NCBI GenBank assembly: GCA_964602985.1
Contig: CAZRTJ010000040.1
Coordinates: 1-18,945, forward strand
DNA length: 18,945 nt
DNA from: CAYZJB01 sp964602985
Lineage (GTDB): Bacteria > CLD3 > SB21
Reading direction: 5' to 3'
Under the pieces are notes generated by a model. The model saw nothing but the letters and a program-made list of their open reading frames with translations. It searched no databases and was not told where the DNA came from. Both the position numbers and the translations under genes were made by a program. Position 1 is the first letter of the stretch; every line of letters starts with the position of its first letter. This document shows, one piece after another, positions 6,628 to 13,163 of the stretch.

Positions 6628-7887
6628 TTAGGATGACGAATCAGCGATGGACGCAGATTTCTTCAGCAAGCGAATGGAAAAGACACCCAATATCAAAATG
6701 ATCGCGAGAATGGCCACCCACAACCAAACCTGATTCTCGAAAAGCGCTGACGCTTTTTCCCGCGCCTCGGCCATGGACATTTCGTCGCCCATCGCTACAC
6801 GTTCCACGCGTTTCGGAATGCGATCGGCGAAATACGCCAAATCGTATTCCGGCGACACGGCGAGGGGGTTGCCGTACGCCAACAGGTACCGTCGGCCGGG
6901 GCGAAGTTCTGCCACCAACTCGGATCGAACCGCCAGAACAACCTCCCCTTGCACATCCAACGGCTGATCGTCCCGGTTGGCAATCTCCATGCGAAGTTTG
7001 CGCGTCTGCAGAGTTGCGAAGGTGAAGGTCGACGGTTCCACCGACGACAACACGGAAGACGACACGGTTTCCCAATCCTCCCACGGGCCTTTTTCGGTCT
7101 GGATTGTGCTGCGCAGCCTGAGAATCGAGAGACGGCGGTGATAATCGCGGTCGTGATTGACGCGGAGGATGATCCGACTGACCGGCAAAGAATCCGGCAA
7201 CGTGGCCGTGACGATCGTTGTCTTGTCTTTGGTTTCCGTCTGCCAGTGGACACCGGATAGCGTGTCGTACGAGGCCTGAGATCGCCGATCGTCGTACATC
7301 GCGGCGCTCAGAGATCCGACCGGTCGCGCGATGCCGAGAACAGTCAGACGATAGAATGGAAAATCCGAATCGTCGAACCGAAGAGACGTGTAGTGGTATT
7401 CGATATATGGATTGGTAATAGCCAAAATACGTGCATTCGGCGAGAGTTCGACCCATTCCTGACGATTGACGCTACCTTCGACTCGCACGCGCCAGTCGAA
7501 ATTGGATTCTCCGACCGACAGGTCGATCTGATTGGCTACCTGGGCTTTGTCCAACGCCAACATCAGTTGGTATCCCTGCGTGGTCATTCCGCGGTTGAGG
7601 ATACGAATGGGAACAGAAGTTTGCTTGTAATACTCTTCGTGCGTCCGGATCAGGAACGGCGTTTCAATCGTATCCGCTGATCCGATTTCAAACAAGCGAA
7701 CGTCATCCATGCCTCGCGTCATACGCTTGCGAATATCGGGCGTCAGGGCGATCGTGTAGTAACTGTCTGCGGGAACGGCGGAGACCTCGCGGACATACTG
7801 ATAACCCTCGAATTGCGCGAACGATGAGTTGGCGCCGGTCAGTAACGCAATGCCGATCCAAATTTTAGACAGGCTGATCCTCCGCAA
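6628..7887 (-). CDS. DUF3999 family exported protein with C-terminal membrane anchor
   Basis: A 419-residue protein with a signal peptide (cleavage near SSFA-QF, residue 24), a long beta-rich exported region, and one C-terminal transmembrane helix (about 387-406) followed by RLLKKS. This is type I topology with nearly all of the protein outside the cytoplasmic membrane. The layout and its position directly after a DUF2339 gene fit the DUF3999 family, whose function is unknown; a paired-jelly-roll or carbohydrate-binding-like fold is possible but not demonstrable here. The sequence is polar and cysteine-free, with no catalytic motif that I can point to. Its ATG lies inside the end of the upstream gene (overlap 7865-7887), which implies translational coupling and probably fixed stoichiometry with the DUF2339 protein. 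Confidence 0.8.
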   Translation of the reverse strand: MRRISLSKIWIGIALLTGANSSFAQFEGYQYVREVSAVPADSYYTIALTPDIRKRMTRGMDDVRLFEIGSADTIETPFLIRTHEEYYKQTSVPIRILNRGMTTQGYQLMLALDKAQVANQIDLSVGESNFDWRVRVEGSVNRQEWVELSPNARILAITNPYIEYHYTSLRFDDSDFPFYRLTVLGIARPVGSLSAAMYDDRRSQASYDTLSGVHWQTETKDKTTIVTATLPDSLPVSRIILRVNHDRDYHRRLSILRLRSTIQTEKGPWEDWETVSSSVLSSVEPSTFTFATLQTRKLRMEIANRDDQPLDVQGEVVLAVRSELVAELRPGRRYLLAYGNPLAVSPEYDLAYFADRIPKRVERVAMGDEMSMAEAREKASALFENQVWLWVAILAIILILGVFSIRLLKKSASIADSSS

Positions 7888-10273
7888 AGAGCACCTTCTT
7901 GAATTTCTGGTAAAGGAAGGAAATGGTCAGAAGCAGAATTCCCAATGCAATGAAGGAAATGATCTTTCCTCCGGTCGAAATGTCGGCGAGGTCGAAGATG
8001 TACAGTTTCAGCAGGGCCAGCGTAAACAGTCCGATAGCGAAAAACCGTATCCATTTCTGACGCCGGGCGATGCCATACACAATAAGTGCCAGCGAGTACA
8101 CTCCCCACAGGATTGTATACCCCATTCGGGAAGCGTCGTATTCCATCTCCTGGAATTCCGAACCCGCCATCAGTCCCGCGACGTTGAGCAGTTCATGGCT
8201 CAATAGGATCACCACCACGGAGTGAATCAATAGATAAAGAAATCGATGAATGGGGAGGGATATAGTGGCTCGCAGCATCGCGAGGAGAGCCATCAGGACG
8301 GCGGCGAAGCAAGCGTATCGTATCAGGATGTGGCGCAATCCGTACACGTAATACGGGCTCCCCTCCAGATAATAGTGCCGCAGATTGTTAAGCTTGTCGA
8401 GTCCGCCGAACAAGAATCCTATCAACGCCAGCGCCAGGAAAGACAGGGCGATCCAGTTAAATACAGCGTTGCTGCCTTTGCGGCGAATCCAAGCAAACGC
8501 CACGGTCAGGAAAAGGAAAGTGTACGTGTAGACCCAGGCCGTGGATAGGGCGTTGACGCTGTAGTCGTACGCCGTGTAATCCGTCGTGACCTCGCTGCGG
8601 ACGAACGCCAATTGCCAGTGCAACTCGATTTCCTGAACGACCGCAAAATAGGCGACGACAATCATGAATCCCGCGATCACATATCCGCAGATCCTGGAGA
8701 ACAAGGAGCGCGCGACCGGATCGTACTGAAAGCGCGGAGAAAACTGCAGCCACAGGATCAACAGGAGACTGCCGAACGCTACACAACTCGTCAGAAACGT
8801 CGTGTTCAGAAAAATAGACCACTGCAGTTCGGCTGCGGGATAGTTCGTATATAATTCCCCCCAATCGTTCAGCAGGCTGGTGACGCTCAGCAGGACCATC
8901 ACGTAGGCCAGTCGCTCGTAGAAGACAGTTTTCTGTGTGCGCCCGATCGCAAAGAGAATCACGCTCTGCAGGCTCCAGATGATGGTGACCCACTCGCCGT
9001 CCAGTTGAACCGGGATGGACAAGCTCAGGAAGGACAGGACCAGACCGATCTGGAGGAAGAAGAACCGACGGTCCGCAATTCCCGCCCGGAATGCGATGAG
9101 CGCAAAGGGAAAGTGCAGCGCCGCCGTGACCGCGGTGAACAACCCTTGGTACGCGCCATTGTCCACGTGTGTAAGGGTGTCGACTCCGATGCCGTAGAAG
9201 AAGAAACTGTTGAACGACAGGATAACAATGTCCTTGATGTGAAACGGTTCTTTCTTGCGAAGTTTGTATGCCATCACCATGGTGTAAAACATCAGAAAGA
9301 AGAGAAATTCGAAACTCGCGGTGAGGATGGCGTGTTCCTCAAACTGGAACCGGTCGGCATACCACGCAAAGAAGATCAGCCAGGTGAAAGAGAATGCCAG
9401 ATAATTCAGCCAGTTCCAATTCTTGCGGAACGCAAGAATCAGAATTCCGAAGTTCAGAACCGTCATGTAGGTCAGCAGGACGGCAATCCTTCCTTCGTCT
9501 TCACTTACGAGGAACGGAACGGCATATGCGCCGACCAGGCCGATGATCCCGATCACCTGCTGGTCGTACATCACAGCCGCGAAGACCGTGAAAGCGGTGA
9601 GAACGAACAACAAGACAAAAGCCAGTTCCTGACCCAGGAAGTGATAAAACGCATAGGCCGCGTACACGGAGAAGAACAGGATGGCCATCCCGCCGCTCAA
9701 CAAGACCGCAGAAAATCCGTGGTATTTTGGTTTGAGCTTGAAGGCGAACCCGAGAACCACTCCGCCTGCGACCAAACCGATCACCACGCGCGTCAGTTCG
9801 TTGATCCAGTCATTGTCGATGGCATACTTGAGGAGGATGGCAAATCCAATGACCAGGATGACAATGCCGATCTTGTTGATGACGTTGCCGCCGATGAATT
9901 CTTCCAGGTTGCGTTTCGGTTTGGGCGGAGTCTCGACCGCTTTCGAGGCGGCCGGTTTCACCGGAGGAGGCGTGGCTGTAGTCAGAGTGGTCTTGGCGAG
10001 GACCGGTGTCTCCTGTGTGACGGTTGCCGGCTTCAGGGCGTCGACTTCTTTGCGCAGCCGCTGGATCTCAGTTTGCACCTGGATCAGCGTGCGCGTGATG
10101 TGTCCCTGTCGCTCCTCCAACGCGTGAAGGCTCGAAAGCACGTCGGTTCCGTGACCGGGTTGTCCCTTCAGGACGTCGATCTCGGTTTTGACGACGGCTA
10201 GTTCAGTTTGTACGGCGATCAACGATTGTGTCAGTCGCGACAATCGTGATTCAAGATCGGTCAGATTTGGCAT
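7865..10273 (-). CDS. DUF2339 family polytopic membrane protein with N-terminal coiled coil
   Basis: An 802-residue protein in three parts. Residues 1-80 form two heptad-rich helices (LESRLSRLTQSLIAVQTELA and a second around IQVQTEIQRLRKEVDALK). Residues about 82-120 are a Thr/Pro/Ala-rich linker. From NLEEFIGGNVINKIGIVILV (about 122) onward the protein is almost wholly hydrophobic, with some twenty or more predicted membrane helices ending in KFKKVLFAEDQ. The GGNxxNKIGI entry and overall length fit the DUF2339 family of predicted membrane proteins of unknown function. It heads a leftward operon with DUF3999 (23-nt overlap) and DUF3332. No strong ribosome binding site is visible before the ATG. 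The long rightward open frame on the opposite strand (9005-10201) is a composition artefact. Confidence 0.87.
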   Translation of the reverse strand: MPNLTDLESRLSRLTQSLIAVQTELAVVKTEIDVLKGQPGHGTDVLSSLHALEERQGHITRTLIQVQTEIQRLRKEVDALKPATVTQETPVLAKTTLTTATPPPVKPAASKAVETPPKPKRNLEEFIGGNVINKIGIVILVIGFAILLKYAIDNDWINELTRVVIGLVAGGVVLGFAFKLKPKYHGFSAVLLSGGMAILFFSVYAAYAFYHFLGQELAFVLLFVLTAFTVFAAVMYDQQVIGIIGLVGAYAVPFLVSEDEGRIAVLLTYMTVLNFGILILAFRKNWNWLNYLAFSFTWLIFFAWYADRFQFEEHAILTASFEFLFFLMFYTMVMAYKLRKKEPFHIKDIVILSFNSFFFYGIGVDTLTHVDNGAYQGLFTAVTAALHFPFALIAFRAGIADRRFFFLQIGLVLSFLSLSIPVQLDGEWVTIIWSLQSVILFAIGRTQKTVFYERLAYVMVLLSVTSLLNDWGELYTNYPAAELQWSIFLNTTFLTSCVAFGSLLLILWLQFSPRFQYDPVARSLFSRICGYVIAGFMIVVAYFAVVQEIELHWQLAFVRSEVTTDYTAYDYSVNALSTAWVYTYTFLFLTVAFAWIRRKGSNAVFNWIALSFLALALIGFLFGGLDKLNNLRHYYLEGSPYYVYGLRHILIRYACFAAVLMALLAMLRATISLPIHRFLYLLIHSVVVILLSHELLNVAGLMAGSEFQEMEYDASRMGYTILWGVYSLALIVYGIARRQKWIRFFAIGLFTLALLKLYIFDLADISTGGKIISFIALGILLLTISFLYQKFKKVLFAEDQPV

Positions 10274-10315
10274 GTCAGGATGGTTTGGAGACTAGTCCAA
10301 TCTGCAAAAATCACC

Positions 10316-10325
10316 GCGCCGGCGC
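10316..10325. promoter_or_regulatory. GC palindrome in the control region of the DUF2339 operon
   Basis: GCGCC/GGCGC is a perfect 10-bp palindrome 43 nt before the DUF2339 ATG. A second 8-bp palindrome, GACTAGTC, lies closer to the start (about 10290-10297). No clear -10/-35 pair is visible, so the promoter itself is not assigned. An operator role is speculative. Confidence 0.15.
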
Positions 10326-10359
10326 AAGGCTAATTTTCACAGCCACTGCCGAAAAATGA

Positions 10360-10384
10360 AAAAGACCGGTCGAGCCGGTCTTTT
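10360..10384 (-). terminator. Intrinsic terminator after the thioredoxin pair
   Basis: Perfect 10-bp stem AAAAGACCGG / CCGGTCTTTT (10360-10369 and 10375-10384) with a TCGAG loop. On the leftward strand it is followed by a run of Ts (the plus-strand AAAAA), 18 nt after the stop of the redoxin gene. It separates that transcript from the DUF2339 operon. Confidence 0.85.
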
Positions 10385-10402
10385 CTTGTGTCGGGAGAAT
10401 TG

Positions 10403-11002
10403 TTAAGAGGCCTTCTTCCATTTGATCGTACAGCCGATTGCTTTCGTGAAAGGGACGGCGGGTGTCTTGCCGGCCCTCAGGGCCGTGATCGCGTCTTCCA
10501 CGTACCGGTTCCTGGCGGCGAGAGGGGTCTCCACGTTATCGTCAATGGCTCCTATATACGCGACGGTGAAGTCGTCCGCATTCCGGGTCAGAAGATACAC
10601 ATGCGGCGTCCGCGTGGCTCCGTATTGGGTGGCGATTTCCTGGCTTTCGTCCCAGAGATACGGGAAGGGGTATTTCATGTCCTTCGCCCGTTCGACCATT
10701 TTGTCAAATGAATCTCCTGGCTGTTTGACCGGGTCGTTTGGATTGATCGCCACGACGGGATATCCCTGCCCGGCGAATTTCTGATGCAACTCGATGATCC
10801 GCTGTTCATACGCCTGGCTGTATGGACACGTGTTGCATGTGAAGATGACGATGACGCCATTCGAATAATCCTTCAGCGAGACGATCTTCCCATCGACATT
10901 CTTCAGGGAAAATCCGACCGCCTTGTCGCCTACCTTCAATCCTTGCGCCTGGGAAACCGCGGCAAGCATTCCGAAGACGATGACGGAAAGTAACAGTCGC
11001 AT
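10403..11002 (-). CDS. Secreted thioredoxin-fold redoxin (AhpC/TSA-like) with CxxC and C-terminal GCxIKW motif
   Basis: A 199-residue protein with a signal peptide (MRLLLSVIVFGMLAAVSQA, cleavage near residue 19). It has a thioredoxin/peroxiredoxin-like domain with active site C56-NT-C59-P60 in IFTCNTCPYS, the cis-proline loop TPHVYL (P133), and a third cysteine C191 in the C-terminal GCTIKW motif characteristic of this redoxin subgroup. It should act in periplasmic thiol chemistry; whether it reduces peroxides or disulfides cannot be told. The frame is open up to 11281, but the start at 11002 is preferred: it has AAAGGTGAG just upstream, begins a clean signal peptide, and lies 4 nt after the stop of the upstream thioredoxin gene. 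Confidence 0.9.
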   Translation of the reverse strand: MRLLLSVIVFGMLAAVSQAQGLKVGDKAVGFSLKNVDGKIVSLKDYSNGVIVIFTCNTCPYSQAYEQRIIELHQKFAGQGYPVVAINPNDPVKQPGDSFDKMVERAKDMKYPFPYLWDESQEIATQYGATRTPHVYLLTRNADDFTVAYIGAIDDNVETPLAARNRYVEDAITALRAGKTPAVPFTKAIGCTIKWKKAS

Positions 11003-11006
11003 ACAC

Positions 11007-11489
11007 TCACCTTTCTGTTGATTGGGTGATGGAACGTATGGTTTCAACCAATTCGTCGTACGTAAATTCCCGTTCAAAAAACATCCGCTTCCGCTTGGCC
11101 GGATGTAGGATGAGGGTGGCGGGGATGGCGCCCGACCACTCCGGACTGACCCGGTCGATGTACGAGTTGGCGTCCGTCTCATCCAGCAGGAGCACCGGGG
11201 ACCGGATGTTTTTCTCACGGATGAAGGGGCGCACCTTGCTTTCCAGATGACTCTTGAAGTCCAGGCTGACCAGGTAGACACGCACGGTTTTAAACTCGCG
11301 GCTCACTCTGTCGAAGTGAGGAAGCTCTTTGACGCATGGACTGCACCACGTCGCCCAGAAGTTGATCACATACGCTGTGCCGCTGTCGGCGCCGATCCGA
11401 TGCACGAGTTCGTCAAACTTGACCACGTCGATTTCTTGGGCCGCCATCGTGCCTGCCACAACGAACAATCCCAGCAAGATCCACTTCAT
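11007..11489 (-). CDS. Periplasmic TlpA/ResA-like thioredoxin
   Basis: A 160-residue protein with a signal peptide (about 1-17, VAGTMAA-QE) and a thioredoxin fold. The active site is FWATWCSPCVKELP (C49, C52), with a cis-proline in AIPATLIL (P123). This WCxPC pattern is typical of TlpA/ResA-like reductases that keep apocytochrome c cysteines reduced before heme attachment, a plausible role given the multiheme NrfH and NrfA nearby, though the genes are not adjacent. No catalytic glutamate typical of ResA is assigned. GGAG lies about 9 nt before the ATG. The gene is 25 nt after nhaC and 4 nt before the second redoxin, so all three are probably one transcript. Confidence 0.88.
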   Translation of the reverse strand: MKWILLGLFVVAGTMAAQEIDVVKFDELVHRIGADSGTAYVINFWATWCSPCVKELPHFDRVSREFKTVRVYLVSLDFKSHLESKVRPFIREKNIRSPVLLLDETDANSYIDRVSPEWSGAIPATLILHPAKRKRMFFEREFTYDELVETIRSITQSTER

Positions 11490-11514
11490 GCGATCATACT
11501 CCGAGATGAGTCCA

Positions 11515-12990
11515 TCACGACGCGGCCTTGAGCGTCTCCTTGTCGCGTTGTGCAGGGTCGATACGATGAATGGTCCATCCTGTGTAGCCGAGGATGAGGG
11601 ACACGAACGGGTTGATAATATTCAAAAAGCAGTATGGCGCATACGTCCACGTGGCGACGCCGAGGGTACTGGCCATAAACTGTCCACACGTATTCCATGG
11701 GAAGAGCGGTGACGTGAGGGTTCCAGCGTCTTCGAGCGCGCGCGAGAGGTTTTTGGGGTGGAGTCCTGCCTTCTCGTACGATTCGCGGAACATCCGTCCC
11801 GTAATCACGATGCTCAGATACTGATCGGACGTTGTCGCATTCATGAACACGGACGTGCCGAGCGTGGCGGCGATCAAATGACCGGTTTTCTTTGCGCCCT
11901 TCACGATGGCGTCTGCGATTCGATAGAGCATTCCCGAGGCCTGCATGATGCCGCCGAACGCCATGGCCGAAACGATCAGCCAGATCGTCGGCAGAATCGC
12001 GCTCATCCCGCCGCGTGACAGCAACGTGTCGACTTCCGCGAGTCCGGAATTGGACTGGAAACCCGTTGCGCAGGACAACACTGTTGCTTTGAACGAAGCC
12101 GTCGCATAGTTCACATCCGCCCCGCCGAATTCCTGCACTATCTGAGGCTGGAAAAGCACGGCGAACACCGCGCCCAACAGCGCCCCAAACAAAATGGCCG
12201 GAATCGCCGGCGTCTTCCGCACGACCATCCAGATGACGGCCACAGCGGGTACCAAAACAAAAATGCCCGTGTTAAATTTCGCTTCCAGCGCCGAAATGAC
12301 GGCATTGATTTTTTCCGAATCGTATGCGCTGAAGTCCAGTGTAAAGCCAAAAATCAGGAAAATTGTCAAAGCAAGAATGAGACTGGGCCCCGTGGTATAC
12401 ACCATATGACGCACATGCGTGAACAGGTCCGTCCCGGCCATGGCGGGGGCCAGATTGGTCGTGTCCGACAGCGGCGACATCTTGTCGCCGAAATAGGCGC
12501 CGGAAATGACGGCTCCGGCGGCCAGGCCTATGTTGATTCCCATGGTCTGGGCGACGCCGATCAGGGCCAAGCCGACTGTACCGGCGGTCGACCAACTGCT
12601 TCCAGTAGCCAGCGAAACAAAGGAACAAATGATGCAGGCGGTAAACAGAAACATCGACGGGGAGAGAATCTTGAGGCCCCATACGACCAGGGTGGGCACG
12701 ATGCCGCCCAGAATCCACGTGCCGATCAATGCGCCGATCAACAACAGGATTAGGATTGCCTGCATCGAATCGTGGATGTTCTTGATAATGGCGTGTTGCA
12801 TGTCGTCCCACTTGCATCCCTGGGATAGGGCGAACAAACCAGCGATCAACGACGCCAGCAACAGGGCGATCTGATTGGGTCCGCCGGACACCGCATCGCC
12901 GAACAAGCGGACGGCAAAGACCAGCAAGAGTATGAGGATGAATACAGGTGCGAGGGATTCCAGTAATCCAGGTTGGCGTCGAGCAATCAT
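11515..12990 (-). CDS. nhaC: NhaC-family Na+/H+ antiporter
   Basis: A 491-residue polytopic inner-membrane protein with about 11-12 hydrophobic helices. Family signatures include TGSSWSTAGTVG (about residues 153-164), GAVISGAYFGDKMSPLSDTTNLAP (split by polar Asp, Ser and Thr residues that form the ion path) and, near the C-terminus, GTLTSPLFPWNTCG. It exchanges cytoplasmic Na+ for external H+. It is the first gene of a leftward group with two secreted thioredoxins, an unusual partnership that may be only transcriptional convenience. A good sigma70-type promoter lies 36 nt upstream. No Shine-Dalgarno sequence stands out before the ATG at 12990. The NhaC family includes malate/lactate antiporters, so the exact substrate is not certain. 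Confidence 0.9.
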   Translation of the reverse strand: MIARRQPGLLESLAPVFILILLLVFAVRLFGDAVSGGPNQIALLLASLIAGLFALSQGCKWDDMQHAIIKNIHDSMQAILILLLIGALIGTWILGGIVPTLVVWGLKILSPSMFLFTACIICSFVSLATGSSWSTAGTVGLALIGVAQTMGINIGLAAGAVISGAYFGDKMSPLSDTTNLAPAMAGTDLFTHVRHMVYTTGPSLILALTIFLIFGFTLDFSAYDSEKINAVISALEAKFNTGIFVLVPAVAVIWMVVRKTPAIPAILFGALLGAVFAVLFQPQIVQEFGGADVNYATASFKATVLSCATGFQSNSGLAEVDTLLSRGGMSAILPTIWLIVSAMAFGGIMQASGMLYRIADAIVKGAKKTGHLIAATLGTSVFMNATTSDQYLSIVITGRMFRESYEKAGLHPKNLSRALEDAGTLTSPLFPWNTCGQFMASTLGVATWTYAPYCFLNIINPFVSLILGYTGWTIHRIDPAQRDKETLKAAS

Positions 12991-13025
12991 GTTTCTACTT
13001 TCGGTTTCGTCCGGATGTGTCGGCT

Positions 13026-13054
13026 ATCATACAGATAATTTCATGGGATCGCAA
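13026..13054 (-). promoter_or_regulatory. Sigma70-type promoter of nhaC
   Basis: On the leftward strand TTGCGA (-35, 13049-13054) is followed after exactly 17 nt by TATGAT (-10, 13026-13031). This predicts a start near 13019 and a leader of about 28 nt before the nhaC ATG. It is the best-matching promoter in the window. Confidence 0.6.
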
Positions 13055-13163
13055 GGTTGGAGTTCGGGAGGAGAGGTCTAAACGTTGCACCCTGTCATTC
13101 TAACAACGAACCGGGAACCAGTGAGGTCGATTACGGTTCACCTGTTAGTCTGTTCGAGAGAAT

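Noticed and set aside
6641..7456. 271-codon leftward frame overlapping the DUF3999 gene
   Set aside because: It is in another frame of the same strand, rich in Arg, Ser and Gly, and has no signal or domain, whereas the DUF3999 frame has a signal peptide, an anchor and proper coupling.
9005..10201. 398-codon rightward open frame opposite the DUF2339 gene
   Set aside because: Its product is a low-complexity, charge-rich string (Glu, Asp, Arg, Gln) without any domain, exactly antisense to hydrophobic codons of a well-supported membrane protein gene. It is a shadow.
11003..11281. Upstream extension of the redoxin gene to 11281
   Set aside because: It overlaps the TlpA-like gene in another frame, is rich in Ser and Arg, and would bury the signal peptide that starts at 11002.
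13060..13163. Possible terminator or small gene between res and the nhaC promoter
   Set aside because: Only loose partial inverted repeats are visible (around the GGTTC/GAACC words) without a T-run, and no open frame with a ribosome binding site was found.
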